A stretch of 64,000 nt of DNA from Leifsonia virtsii (GCF_030433675.1 NZ_JAROCB010000004.1:372001-436000); one strand, 5' to 3'; counted from the first letter of the stretch, positions 35,271-43,886 are shown. Numbers and translations: made by a program. The notes: generated by a model not told the origin, from the letters alone.

Positions 35271-35570
35271 CTAGAGCAGCGTCTCCACGCCGATCCGGAC
35301 GCGGTCCCCGAGCTCGACGCCCTCCGCGCGCCGCACGGCGCTCTTGATCGGCACGACGTAGGTGCCGTCGGACTCCGGGAAGATGGAGGTCGACCAGCGC
35401 GAGGCGCCCAGCGTCACCTGCACCTTCACCGAGTCGAAGCCGGCGGGCGGGTGCGGCTGCAGCCGGATCTCCTCCGACACCTCCAGCGGCAGCCGGGCGA
35501 ACACCCACAGCTCGCGTCGCGACGCCCAGCGGAAGAGCTCCGCCTCGAATTCGTAGCGGTAACCGGCCAT
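35271..35570 (-). CDS. DUF1905 family protein
   Basis: The 99-residue protein begins at MAGYRYEFEAELFRW (ATG 35570); longer frames upstream would overlap the next gene. It matches DUF1905, a small beta-barrel-like fold: LPLEVSEEIR, then GFDSVKVQVTLG and YVVPIKSAVRRA. Often it is fused to YdeI/OmpD-associated domains; here it stands alone. Function unknown. It is divergent from the small membrane protein at 35632 and convergent with DUF1345. Confidence 0.82.
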   Translation of the reverse strand: MAGYRYEFEAELFRWASRRELWVFARLPLEVSEEIRLQPHPPAGFDSVKVQVTLGASRWSTSIFPESDGTYVVPIKSAVRRAEGVELGDRVRIGVETLL

Positions 35571-35631
35571 GTCCGCCAAACTACCGGAAGCGGCCGACAC
35601 CGGCGCGGCCGCACAGCCGCGAGGAGTACGA

Positions 35632-36012
35632 ATGGCCACACGCCCCGGATCGGTCACGTTCGTGGCCGTCCTCACCTACCTCAACGGCGCCCTCGACGTC
35701 ATCGGCGGCGTCATTCTGCTGATCGCCCGCGACCAGGTCGCCGGAGGCGGCAACTCCGCGGCGATCACCACGTCGGCGATCGTCTCCATCCTGCTCGGGA
35801 TCGTCACGGTGGTCGTCGCGCGGGGGCTCCTGCGCGGGAGCACGGTGTCGCGCGCGCTCGTCGCGGTCGTCATGGTCATCGACATCCTGAACGGCGTGCT
35901 GCTGCTGTTCACATCGCAGGTCGTCACCGGCGTCATCCAGATCCTGTGGTCGATCCTCATCGTCGCGCTGCTGTTCACACGCCGAGCGAACGCGTTCTTC
36001 ACAGGTCGCTGA
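35632..36012 (+). CDS. Small membrane protein (DUF7144-like), unknown function
   Basis: The 126-residue protein starts at ATG 35632 after AGGAGTACGA. It has four hydrophobic segments (about 10-30, 43-62, 71-88 and 92-112) with FVAVLTYLNGALDVIGGVILL at the front. It resembles the four-helix membrane proteins common in actinobacteria that lack a known role. Starting upstream at 35569 would add 21 residues with no ribosome site, so I prefer the shorter form. Confidence 0.7.
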   Translation: MATRPGSVTFVAVLTYLNGALDVIGGVILLIARDQVAGGGNSAAITTSAIVSILLGIVTVVVARGLLRGSTVSRALVAVVMVIDILNGVLLLFTSQVVTGVIQILWSILIVALLFTRRANAFFTGR

Positions 36013-36043
36013 ACCGCGGGCTCCGATCGGACAGAATAGAGGG

Positions 36044-36061
36044 GGCGCCGGTTCCGGCGCC
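36044..36061. terminator. Short GC hairpin between two plus-strand genes
   Basis: GGCGCCGG and CCGGCGCC are perfect 8-bp arms around TT, 32 bases after the stop at 36012 and 18 before ATG 36079. It may end the upstream message or sit in the leader of the next gene. Confidence 0.5.
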
Positions 36062-36078
36062 TTCGTTCGAGGAGTTCC

Positions 36079-36705
36079 ATGCGCTGGCCGAGGTGGTTCC
36101 GCACGCGTGCTGAGAAGACGACGCGCACGCGTCCCTTCGATGAGACAGCCCTGCCCGAACCCGTCGCGCCGACGCTGGAGCAGTCCGTCGAGGAGGGCAT
36201 GCTTCTCGCGGAATACGCCACCCGCATGTCGGTGAAGAACCACATCGTGGTCGACACCATCCAGTACGGCAACTCCTACGACCCGGTGATGCACTCGATG
36301 GAGGCCGCGGCGATGCTGCGCGAGCTGGCCAGCGAGCAGGGCGTGGCCGCCGGCCGCATCGAGGAGGAGCTGGAGGCGGCAGAGAAGCTCGGCGGCGACG
36401 CCATGCACCCGCACGACTACCGCAAGGTCGACGTCGACAACCTGCGGCTGCGTCGGGATGCGGCGGTCGCCCTCGCGGCGGCGCTGCGCGCGAAGGCGGA
36501 CTCGCCCGAAGAGCTGGAGGCCCTCGTCGAACGCGGCAGGAACGACGCGTGGGACGAGGTGCGCCGCGCCATCGAGGCCGGCCTCGACGCGTTCTCCGGC
36601 GCGGAGGCGCTCAAGGCCGACTACGAGCGGGAGAAGCCGGCGCGGCTGAAGCTGCTCATCTGGCGCGACCTCGCGCGCCTCGAGGAGCAGCGCACCGGCT
36701 ACTGA
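36079..36705 (+). CDS. Conserved helical protein, unknown function
   Basis: The 208-residue protein has a basic head (RWPRWFRTR) followed by acidic helices. SVKNHIVVDTIQYGNSYDP near residue 51 looks like the best-conserved part, and long charged helices follow to the end. No membrane segment and no known domain is recognised. GAGGAG precedes ATG 36079. It is convergent with the lipase-maturation-factor-like gene, with a 7-base overlap of the two ends. Confidence 0.65.
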   Translation: MRWPRWFRTRAEKTTRTRPFDETALPEPVAPTLEQSVEEGMLLAEYATRMSVKNHIVVDTIQYGNSYDPVMHSMEAAAMLRELASEQGVAAGRIEEELEAAEKLGGDAMHPHDYRKVDVDNLRLRRDAAVALAAALRAKADSPEELEALVERGRNDAWDEVRRAIEAGLDAFSGAEALKADYEREKPARLKLLIWRDLARLEEQRTGY

Positions 36706-38153
36706 CCGCGGAGGCTCACCGGCGGGACCAGGTCGCCGACCTCCGAGCGCACCCAGACGTCCCCGGTCCGTCGTTTCTCCTCGTGCGTGCTGAAGCGGTA
36801 GAGGAACATCCGCGCCCGCACCGCACGCGGCCGCTCCCCGTCGAAGGGGTCCCGCCGCAGCAGACGCAGGGTGGGGGCGTCCGCCTCCAGCAGCCGCAGC
36901 AGGAACACTTCGAACCAGGGCGAGTCGCGCGAGCCGAGCGCGAGGAACCACATCAGCCAGTCCAGCCGCAGGTGGTACGGCGCGTACTGCCGGGGGACGC
37001 GACGCGGATCTCCCGGCTTGCCTTTGAAGGCGTACTCCCGCCACTGCGCGTCCGGGTCGTGCGGGTCATCGGCGGTGCCCTCGACGACCACCTCGTAGCG
37101 TTCCTTGGTGACGCTGCCGAAGGCGCCGTAGGCGTTCACCAGGTGCCAGCGGTTGAAGCTGGCGTTCATCAGCTGCCGCCGGGCGAACAGGTTCCTCAGC
37201 GGCGGCCAGCTCAGCACGACCAGGAAGACGGTCGCGGCCAGCGCGATCACGGCGTACCAGAGCGGGACGCCGGATGCGCCGATACCGCCGACCGCGGCGC
37301 CCCCGAGCAGCCACGACCAGACGCCGTCGGAGATTCCGGCGAAGGCGAGGACGATCGTGATCCAGTTCAGCCACGCGAAGTTGCCGGTGAGCACCAGCCA
37401 GAGCTGGGTGAGAATCATGATCGCCGCTGCGACGCTCGCGATCGGCTGCGGGAAGAACAGGAACCAGGGCACGACCAGCTGCGCGAAGTGGTTGCCGAGC
37501 ACCTCCACGCGGTGCCACCACTTCGGCAGCAGGTGCGCCGTGCGGCTGAGCGGGTTCGGCATCGGCTGCGTCTCGTGGTGGTAGAACAGCGCGGTCAGGT
37601 CGCGCCACGAGCGGTCGCCGCGCATCTTGATCATCCCGGCGCCGAACTCCAGCCGGAACACGAGCCAGCGCACGAAGAAGACGATCGTGATCGGGGGAGC
37701 CGTGTCCCACGCTCCGAGGAACGCCACCACGAAGCCGGCCTCGCACAGCAGGCTCTCCCAGCCGAAGCCGTAGAAGGTCTGCCCGACGTTCACGATCGAC
37801 AGGTAGAGGAACCACACGATCAGGAACACCGGCACGAACACGTAGCTCGGCGCGAGCTGCACGACGCCGACGACGATCAGCGCGGAGAGCACCACGCCCG
37901 TCCACGCCACCACCCGGAGCAGCCCGTCGGTGTACCTCAGCCGGAACAGCGTCGGCTGCTTCCGGGCGTACGGATGCCGCAGGAACCGCGGCGCGGGCAG
38001 CAGACCGTGCTCGCCGAGCAGCGCCGGGAACTGGTTCGCGGCCTGCACGAACGCGATCAGGAACAGCGCCGCGACACCCCTCTCCAGGATCTCGCGGGCG
38101 ATCGTGTAGTCGTCGCCCGCAAGCCACCCGGTCAGCCAGGCAGGGAACTCCAT
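36699..38153 (-). CDS. Lipase maturation factor-like membrane protein (DUF1222)
   Basis: The 484-residue protein has about eight to ten membrane helices and motifs of the LMF1/DUF1222 family: FGWESLLCEAGFV near residue 120, FRLEFGAGMIKMRGD near 152, and QYAPYHLRLDWLMWF in the C-terminal soluble part. In animals LMF1 helps lipases fold in the endoplasmic reticulum; the role in bacteria is unknown. ATG 38153 follows GGGGAGGTGCCGTG. No lipase gene is adjacent. Confidence 0.85.
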   Translation of the reverse strand: MEFPAWLTGWLAGDDYTIAREILERGVAALFLIAFVQAANQFPALLGEHGLLPAPRFLRHPYARKQPTLFRLRYTDGLLRVVAWTGVVLSALIVVGVVQLAPSYVFVPVFLIVWFLYLSIVNVGQTFYGFGWESLLCEAGFVVAFLGAWDTAPPITIVFFVRWLVFRLEFGAGMIKMRGDRSWRDLTALFYHHETQPMPNPLSRTAHLLPKWWHRVEVLGNHFAQLVVPWFLFFPQPIASVAAAIMILTQLWLVLTGNFAWLNWITIVLAFAGISDGVWSWLLGGAAVGGIGASGVPLWYAVIALAATVFLVVLSWPPLRNLFARRQLMNASFNRWHLVNAYGAFGSVTKERYEVVVEGTADDPHDPDAQWREYAFKGKPGDPRRVPRQYAPYHLRLDWLMWFLALGSRDSPWFEVFLLRLLEADAPTLRLLRRDPFDGERPRAVRARMFLYRFSTHEEKRRTGDVWVRSEVGDLVPPVSLRGQ

Positions 38154-38248
38154 CACGGCACCTCCCCTCGGCACCACCTCGCCGTCGGGACGCGTTCACC
38201 GTACGCCCGGCGCGCGGGATCAGCCAGAGTCGATGGACCCGCGCGGGC

Positions 38249-38791
38249 TCAGAGGGCGACGGACGCCGCGGGCTCGGCCCCGAACAGCTGGCCCGGGTAG
38301 CGCAGTCCGGCGAAGTAACGGTTCGTGTGCGCGACGATCTGCTCTCCGCCGATCTCGACGCCGTCCCACTCGGTGTCCGTCGTGGTGTGCGCGTCCGACA
38401 CGAGCGTCACGTCGAAGCCGCGCACGGCCGCGCTCTGCGCCGTCGTCCGGATGCAGTAGTCGCTCTGGGCGCCCGCGACGACCAGCCGGCCGACGTCGAG
38501 GCGCTCCAGCACCTCGTCCAGGTCGGTGTCGGCGAAGGCGTCGCGGTAGTGCTTCAGGATGCGCGGCTCGCCCTCGGCCGGAACGAGGCCGTCGGCGAGC
38601 TGCCAGAGGTCGGTGCCCTCCTCCATCCCGTCCGCCTCGTGCTGCACCCAGACCACCGGCGTGCCGGCGGCGCGGGCGCCGTCCACGAGCGCGATCGTGC
38701 GTGCGAGCACGCCGTCGGCGTCTGCGCAGCCGGGCAGCACGCCCTTCTGCAGGTCGATCACGAGCAGGGCGGAGGGCACGGTGTCGGTCAC
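38249..38791 (-). CDS. Isochorismatase family hydrolase
   Basis: The 180-residue protein has the cysteine-hydrolase triad: Asp in [10 protein letters not shown] (about residue 13), Lys in [10 protein letters not shown] near 85, and Cys in [11 protein letters not shown] near 117. [10 protein letters not shown] near 139 is also typical. Members cleave isochorismate, nicotinamide or other amides; the exact substrate is not given by the sequence. GTG 38791 gives the normal family length, and it lies 22 bases after the EEP nuclease gene on the same strand. Confidence 0.9.
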   Translation of the reverse strand: MTDTVPSALLVIDLQKGVLPGCADADGVLARTIALVDGARAAGTPVVWVQHEADGMEEGTDLWQLADGLVPAEGEPRILKHYRDAFADTDLDEVLERLDVGRLVVAGAQSDYCIRTTAQSAAVRGFDVTLVSDAHTTTDTEWDGVEIGGEQIVAHTNRYFAGLRYPGQLFGAEPAASVAL

Positions 38792-38813
38792 GCGTCCATC
38801 CTGCCAGGCCGGG

Positions 38814-39500
38814 TCAGGCCGCGTCGGCGAGGGGCTCCGCGTCGAGCCGGATCGGCCGGTGGTCGGACGCACCGGCGGGCAGCACATCCACGCGCTCGAT
38901 CTCGAACCCGGTGGAGGTCACGAAGTCGAAGTAGCCGGAGAAGAACTTGTACCGCAGGTAGGTCGGCTCGGTGGTGCGCTTGAGCGTGTAGCCGGACGTG
39001 GTCAGGTGGCGCTCGAGGCCACGGATGAACCACGGGTAGTTGAAGTCGCCGACCATCACGGCGGGGGTGTCGGGGGAGAGCGAGCGCATCCCGTCGTGCG
39101 CGGCGGCGATCTGCTTGCGGCGAAGCGAGTTGAGGGCGGTCAGCGGTGCGGCGTGGAAGGAGCCGACGAGGATGTCCTCCCCGCTGTCCCGGTCGCGGAG
39201 GTGCACGGCGAGCAGCCGCTCGTTCGCCGGGGCGAGCACCCGGTCGTGCAGCGACTTCTGCACGGCGAAGACCTGCGAGTGCAGGATCTCGTAGCGCTCG
39301 TCGCGCACGTAGACGGCGAGGCCGAGCCGGTTGGCGCGCGTGGTGTCGGCGAGCACCAGGTCGTGGAGGCGCTCCGGGAGGGCGTCGCTGTCCACCTCCT
39401 GGAGGCACAGGACGTCGATGTCGTACGCCTCGGCGATGCCGAGAAGCTCGCCGCTGGCGGCGTGCTTCCGAAGGTTGTAGCTGACGATCCTCAGGGTCAT
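38814..39500 (-). CDS. Endonuclease/exonuclease/phosphatase (EEP) family protein
   Basis: The 228-residue protein keeps the EEP catalytic motifs: Asn in IVSYNLRKH, Glu in VLCLQEVDS, the VGDFNYPWF Asp-Asn pair near residue 145 and SDHRPI at the end with the catalytic His. Such enzymes hydrolyse phosphodiesters in DNA, RNA or lipids under Mg2+. ATG 39500 follows GATGAGG. It is divergent from the LigD-type polymerase gene by 154 bases, next to other repair genes, so a DNA-repair role is plausible but not proven. Confidence 0.87.
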   Translation of the reverse strand: MTLRIVSYNLRKHAASGELLGIAEAYDIDVLCLQEVDSDALPERLHDLVLADTTRANRLGLAVYVRDERYEILHSQVFAVQKSLHDRVLAPANERLLAVHLRDRDSGEDILVGSFHAAPLTALNSLRRKQIAAAHDGMRSLSPDTPAVMVGDFNYPWFIRGLERHLTTSGYTLKRTTEPTYLRYKFFSGYFDFVTSTGFEIERVDVLPAGASDHRPIRLDAEPLADAA

Positions 39501-39654
39501 GCACCTCATCTCGAAGGACCTCGGTCGCGAGCGGCACGGATGCGCGCCCGCCCTGCCATTCTGGCCCACTCCGGCCGCGGCTCAAGCGGACGGGCGTCAT
39601 CCCACAAGGAATTCACATCGCCGTCACCGGCGGTTCCACGGGTACGGTGGTCGC

Positions 39655-40674
39655 ATGGCAGGCGATGCGGTCGTACTCACCGTCCCCGGTCCGAACGGCG
39701 ATCGGGAGGTGCGCATCTCGAGCCCCGGGCGCGTCATCTTCCCGGAGGCGGGCATCACCAAGCTCGACCTCGCCACCTATCTGGTGGAGGTGGGCGACGC
39801 GTTCGTGCGCGCCAACGGCGACCGCCCGGTGTCGCTGCAGCGGTTCCCGGAGGGGATCGACGGCGAGCAGTTCTTCTCCAAGAACCCGCCGCGAGGCACT
39901 CCCGACTACGTGCGTTCGGTCGCGGTCACCTACCCGAGCGGGCGCTCGCACCCGCAGCTCGTGGTCGACGAGCCGGCCGCCGCCGTGTGGGCGGCGCAGA
40001 TGAACACCGTCGTGTTCCACCCGTGGCCGTCTCGCGCCGAAGACCCGGACAACCCCGACCAGCTGCGTATCGACCTCGACCCGCAGCCGGGCACCGGCTT
40101 CTCCGACGCCGTCGCGGCCGCGATCGAGCTGCGGGCGGTGCTGCGCGAGGCGGGGCTGACGGCGTTCATCAAGACCTCCGGCAACCGCGGCCTCCACGTC
40201 TTCGCGCCGATCGTGCCGCAGCGCGAGTTCCTCGACGTGCGGCACGCGGTCATCGCAGCGGCGCGGGAGCTGGAGCGCCGGATGCCCGACAGCGTCACGA
40301 CGGCGTGGTGGAAGGAGGAGCGCGGCGAGCGCATATTCGTCGACTACAACCAGGCGAACCGCGACCGCACGATGGCGGGCGCGTACAGCCCGCGCGCGCT
40401 CCCGCACGCGTCGGTCTCCGCGCCGATCACCTGGGACGAGCTGGAGCACGTCGAGCCGCGCGACTTCACCGTCCTGACGATGCCCGAACGGCTGCGTACG
40501 GTCGGCGACCCGTGGGAGGACTTCGGCGCCGACCCCGGCACCATCGACGAGCTGCTGGGCTGGTGGGAGCGGGATGTGAACGACGGCCTCGGCGAGCTGC
40601 CGTTCCCGCCGGACTACCCGAAGATGCCGGGCGAGCCGCCGCGCGTGCAGCCGAGCCGGGCGAAGAAGGCGTAG
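39655..40674 (+). CDS. Stand-alone LigD-type DNA polymerase/primase (AEP)
   Basis: The 339-residue protein is the polymerase domain of LigD as a separate gene. The AEP catalytic acid motif is RIDLDPQPG near residue 139, and TSGNRGLHVF near 177 binds the nucleotide; ISSPGRVIFPEAGITKLDLA at the start is typical. These enzymes fill gaps during non-homologous end joining or base excision repair, often preferring ribonucleotides. No ligase or nuclease domain is fused; a separate ligase lies 684 bases past its end. ATG 39655 is used. Confidence 0.9.
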   Translation: MAGDAVVLTVPGPNGDREVRISSPGRVIFPEAGITKLDLATYLVEVGDAFVRANGDRPVSLQRFPEGIDGEQFFSKNPPRGTPDYVRSVAVTYPSGRSHPQLVVDEPAAAVWAAQMNTVVFHPWPSRAEDPDNPDQLRIDLDPQPGTGFSDAVAAAIELRAVLREAGLTAFIKTSGNRGLHVFAPIVPQREFLDVRHAVIAAARELERRMPDSVTTAWWKEERGERIFVDYNQANRDRTMAGAYSPRALPHASVSAPITWDELEHVEPRDFTVLTMPERLRTVGDPWEDFGADPGTIDELLGWWERDVNDGLGELPFPPDYPKMPGEPPRVQPSRAKKA

Positions 40675-40681
40675 GAAGCGG

Positions 40682-41317
40682 TCAGCCGTTCGCGCTCTTC
40701 GCGGCGGTGGCGAGGTCGGTGACGAAGGCGTCGTAGGCGGCGTCCCAGCCCGGGTCGTCGCGTTGCCGCAGCAGGGCGGACGGGTGCGTCGTGACGAGGA
40801 CCGCCCGGCCGTCGGCGGACTCCTGGATCCGGCCCCTCTCCGCCTGGATGCGAACGGGCCGGCCGAGGACGCTCCGGGCGGCGGTCGCGCCGAGGCAGAC
40901 GACGACGGCGGGGTCGACGGCCGCGAGCTCGGCCTCCAGCCAGGGGTGGCAGGCGACGATGTTGCCGACGGCGGGCTTCTCGTGGATGCGCCGCTTGCCC
41001 TGGCGGTGGAAACGAAAGTGCTTGACGGCGTTGGTCAGGTAGATCGCATCACGGTCGATCCCGGCATCGGCGAGCGCCTTGTCGAGGATGCGGCCCGCCG
41101 GTCCGACGAACGGCGCGCCCTCCTCGTCCTCCCGGTCGCCGGGCTGCTCGCCCACGAGCACGATCGACGCGCGCGGGGCGCCCTCTGAGAAGACGACCTG
41201 CGTCGCGTCGCGGTAGAGCTCGCAGCCGCGGCACCCTGGCGCCGCGGCGCGCAGGCTCTCCAGGTCGCGCCGCTCGGGCAGGAAGTCCTCGGCGCCCGGC
41301 CGTTCCTCGTCCGCCAT
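40682..41317 (-). CDS. udgX: UdgX-type uracil-DNA glycosylase
   Basis: The 211-residue protein is a family 4-like uracil-DNA glycosylase: GEQPGDREDEEGAPFVGP holds the catalytic loop, and four cysteines including GCRGC support an iron-sulfur cluster. The insert KRRIHEKP near residue 108 is the hallmark of UdgX, in which the histidine (about residue 112) forms a covalent bond with the abasic sugar after uracil removal. VTTHPSALLR is the last motif. TTG 41329 is an alternative start. It lies between the polymerase and ligase genes. Confidence 0.9.
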   Translation of the reverse strand: MADEERPGAEDFLPERRDLESLRAAAPGCRGCELYRDATQVVFSEGAPRASIVLVGEQPGDREDEEGAPFVGPAGRILDKALADAGIDRDAIYLTNAVKHFRFHRQGKRRIHEKPAVGNIVACHPWLEAELAAVDPAVVVCLGATAARSVLGRPVRIQAERGRIQESADGRAVLVTTHPSALLRQRDDPGWDAAYDAFVTDLATAAKSANG

Positions 41318-41357
41318 GCCGCCACGCAACCACCGCGTGCGGCCGGGCGCAACGGCG

Positions 41358-42428
41358 TCAGCTCAGCACGTCGCCCAGATCGTAGGCGATCGGCCGGTCG
41401 AGCTGGTCGAAGGTGCAGGAGCGGGCCTCGCGGTCGGGCCGCCAGCGCTCGAACTGGGCGGTGTGACGGAAGCGCATGCCCTCCATCTGGTCGTAGCGCA
41501 CCTCGAGCACGCGCTCGGGGCGCAGCCGGACGAAGGAGACGTCCTTGCTGCCGGAGAACCGGCTGCGGTCGGTCGCGCCGGTGACGGCCTCTCCGCTCTC
41601 GTCGCGCTCGACCAGCGGCTCCAGCTCGTCGATCAGGGAGAGCCGCTTGGCGTCGCTGAACGCCGACACGCCGCCGACGTTGAGCAGCCGGCCGCTGTCG
41701 TCGTAGAGACCGACCAGCAGCGACCCCACGCCCCGACCGCTCTTGTGGATGCGGTAGCCGAGCGCCACGACGTCGGCGGTGCGATGGTGCTTGATCTTGA
41801 GCATCGTGCGCTTGTTCGGCGCGTAGCCGCCGGCCAGCGGCTTCGCGACGACGCCGTCGAGCCCGGCCCCCTCGAACTCGACCAGCCAGCGGCGGGCGAG
41901 GTCGACGTCGGTGGTGGTGCGGGTCAGCTGGATGGGGTCGGGCAGGTCGCCGGCGAACTCCTCCAGGGCCGCCCGGCGCTCGGCGAACGGACGGTCGAGG
42001 TACGACTCGTCGCCGAGAGCGAGCAGGTCGAACGCCACGAACGTCGCCGGCGTCTCCTCCGACAGCAGCTTCACGCGGCTCGCGGCGGGATGGATGCGCT
42101 GCGAGAGCGCCTCCCAGTCGAGCCGCTGCGTGCCCGGCTCCCCGGTCGGGACCACGATCTCGCCGTCGAGCACGCACGGGCCGGGGAGGAGGCGCCGGAA
42201 GGCCTCCACCAGCTCCGGGAAGTACCGGGTGAGCATCTTGGAGCCGCGGCTGCCGATCTCGACGGCGCCGATGCCGCCCTCGCCGTCGGGCTCGGCGTAG
42301 ACGATGGCACGGAAGCCGTCCCACTTCGGCTCGTAGCTCAGCCCGCCCTCCACGCTGTCGGGCTCCGGGACGGCCGGGACCGCCTTCGCGAGCATCGGTG
42401 CGACGGGGGAGGAGGTGGTGAGCGCCAT
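41358..42428 (-). CDS. ligC: ATP-dependent DNA ligase, LigC type
   Basis: The 356-residue protein has the nucleotidyl-transferase motif KWDGFR (Lys35, the AMP-bound residue), VLDGEIVV, and DGVVAKPL with MLKIKHHRTADVV, followed by an OB fold. Length and layout match LigC, a minimal ligase used in mycobacteria for alternative base excision and end joining repair. It precedes the UdgX gene by 40 bases on the same strand, so the two are likely co-transcribed, with the LigD-type polymerase convergent to them. Confidence 0.9.
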   Translation of the reverse strand: MALTTSSPVAPMLAKAVPAVPEPDSVEGGLSYEPKWDGFRAIVYAEPDGEGGIGAVEIGSRGSKMLTRYFPELVEAFRRLLPGPCVLDGEIVVPTGEPGTQRLDWEALSQRIHPAASRVKLLSEETPATFVAFDLLALGDESYLDRPFAERRAALEEFAGDLPDPIQLTRTTTDVDLARRWLVEFEGAGLDGVVAKPLAGGYAPNKRTMLKIKHHRTADVVALGYRIHKSGRGVGSLLVGLYDDSGRLLNVGGVSAFSDAKRLSLIDELEPLVERDESGEAVTGATDRSRFSGSKDVSFVRLRPERVLEVRYDQMEGMRFRHTAQFERWRPDREARSCTFDQLDRPIAYDLGDVLS

Positions 42429-42500
42429 GCTCCGATCATCCCGCGAACCGCCGACGCCCGGAAGGGCGGCCGAGCCGGCTGTGGATAACCCGCGGATCCA

Positions 42501-42529
42501 TTCGAAGTGAGGTTAGGCATGCCTATACT
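42501..42529 (+). promoter_or_regulatory. Promoter of the SIP-domain gene, leaderless
   Basis: TATACT (42524-42529) matches a -10 box; TTCGAA (42501-42506) is a weak -35 at 17 bases. Transcription would begin near 42536, about at ATG 42538, so the message is probably leaderless. The iron box covers the -10. Confidence 0.55.
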
Positions 42530-42530
42530 C
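42509..42530. promoter_or_regulatory. DtxR/IdeR-type iron box
   Basis: This 22-base imperfect palindrome has the perfect core TAGGCATGCCTA and outer GAGGT/ACTC-like arms, close to DtxR/IdeR sites (AGGTTAGG and CCTA halves). It covers the -10 of the SIP gene, so iron-loaded repressor would silence it. Confidence 0.75.
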
Positions 42531-42537
42531 GATGGCG

Positions 42538-42978
42538 ATGCACCGTCCCGACCACGCCACCCACACCGCCTCGACCGCGCACCTGGACGACCGCGTCCAG
42601 TACCTCGTCGTCGGCGACGAGACGTCGCTCGGCGCGCTGGAGGCGGAGCTCGCGCTGCTGCCGCTGTGCGCCCGCGGCCGGGTCTTCGTGGAGGTCGCGG
42701 ATGCGTCCCAGATCGTGCCGCTGGCGGCTCCGATGCGTATGACGGTCACCTGGCTGCCGCGCTCCCGCCGCAGCGGCCGCCCGGGCACCGGCGAGGCGTG
42801 CGCGCCGGGCGCGGCCGCCTCCCGCGCGGTCCGCGGCTGGTGCGCCGAGATGCTGTGCGAGGGCCCAGGAGCGACGCAGGCGATCGTCGCGGGCGGCTTC
42901 AGCCTCGTCGCCGACATCCGTGAGCACCTCGCCGACGAGGTCGGCATGCCCGCCGACGCCCTCACCGTCCTGCGCTGA
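42538..42978 (+). CDS. Stand-alone siderophore-interacting protein (SIP) domain
   Basis: The 146-residue protein matches the C-terminal NAD(P)H-binding half of SIP ferric-siderophore reductases: VQYLVVGDETSLGALEAEL near residue 20 and AIVAGGFSLVADIREHL near the end. The usual N-terminal FAD domain is absent, so it is either a partial reductase working with another protein or a regulator of siderophore iron release. ATG 42538 fits a leaderless start; ATG 42532 is also in frame. The iron box over its promoter supports an iron-starvation role. Confidence 0.8.
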   Translation: MHRPDHATHTASTAHLDDRVQYLVVGDETSLGALEAELALLPLCARGRVFVEVADASQIVPLAAPMRMTVTWLPRSRRSGRPGTGEACAPGAAASRAVRGWCAEMLCEGPGATQAIVAGGFSLVADIREHLADEVGMPADALTVLR

Positions 42979-42989
42979 CGCGCATCTAT

Positions 42990-43038
42990 GGGACGCAACA
43001 CGCCGCAACCGCCGTCGCATAACGGCGTGTTGCGCCCC
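42990..43038. terminator. Bidirectional terminator
   Basis: Arms 42990-43005 and 43023-43038 pair over 16 bases with one mismatch. It lies between the convergent SIP and SDR genes. Its left arm contains the repeat GACGCAACACGCCGC, also found at 28882-28896. Confidence 0.85.
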
Positions 43039-43049
43039 ACGGATCGGCG

Positions 43050-43886
43050 CTAGACGGGGACGACCAGGCTTTCGGAGGCCGCCCACAGGTCGCGGCCGAG
43101 CTGCGCGTTGCGCGCCTGCGGGTGGGTGCGGCCGTTCGCGCGCAACCGGTCGAAGTAGGTGCCGCTCGGCGCGCCGACCGCGGCGGGCCCGGCCAGCCGG
43201 ACCAGCGGAGCGGCGCCCTCGGCGACCGGGATGCCGAAGGTGCTCCGCGTCACCAGGTGCCCGAACCGCACGAGCGGCGACTGGTTGCCGAAGTTGGTGG
43301 GGATGGTCCCGGGATGGAACGAGTACGCGCTCACGCCCGTCCCGGTCAGCTGCTCGGCCAGCTCCACGGCGAACAGGATGGTGGCGAGCTTGGCCGTGCC
43401 GTAGGCGCGCCAGCCGCCGCGCCACGGCCGCTTCTCCCAGTCGAGGTCGTCCACCCGTAGATCGCCGAACCGGTTCGCGAGGCTCGCGGTGGAGACCACC
43501 CGCACGTCGCGCCCCGACGCCGCCGACTCGATCAGCCGTGGACGCAGCAGCGCGGTGAGCAGGAACGGCGCGAGGTGGTTGGACTGGATGGTGCGCTCGT
43601 GCCCGTCGACCGTCAGCGCGTGCTCGTGGTAGAGCCCGCCCGCGTTGTTGGCGAGCACGTCGATCGTGTCGTACCGGTCGAGCAGGGCCTCCGCGAGCGC
43701 GCGCACGTCGTCCAGCCGCTCGAAGTCGGCCAGGAACGGCGTCGCGCCGATCCGCTCGGCGATCGACCTGGTGCGCTCGGGGTTGCGGCCGACGACCGCC
43801 ACCTCGTCGCCTCCTGCGGCCAGCTGCTCCGCGGCGACCGCGCCGATGCCGGAGCTCGCGCCCGTGACGATGACGGTCCTGGTCAT
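43050..43886 (-). CDS. Short-chain dehydrogenase (retinol-dehydrogenase-like)
   Basis: The 278-residue protein is a classical SDR with GASSGIGAVAA cofactor loop, NNAGG, catalytic Ser in RVVSTASLANRFG and YGTAK with Tyr and Lys. Size and the WEKRPWRGGWRAYGTAK form fit the retinol-dehydrogenase/WW-oxidoreductase-like group. Substrate unknown. The start ATG 43886 overlaps the stop of the HExxH-protein gene by 4 bases, so it is the last gene of a three-gene translationally coupled run. Confidence 0.9.
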   Translation of the reverse strand: MTRTVIVTGASSGIGAVAAEQLAAGGDEVAVVGRNPERTRSIAERIGATPFLADFERLDDVRALAEALLDRYDTIDVLANNAGGLYHEHALTVDGHERTIQSNHLAPFLLTALLRPRLIESAASGRDVRVVSTASLANRFGDLRVDDLDWEKRPWRGGWRAYGTAKLATILFAVELAEQLTGTGVSAYSFHPGTIPTNFGNQSPLVRFGHLVTRSTFGIPVAEGAAPLVRLAGPAAVGAPSGTYFDRLRANGRTHPQARNAQLGRDLWAASESLVVPV

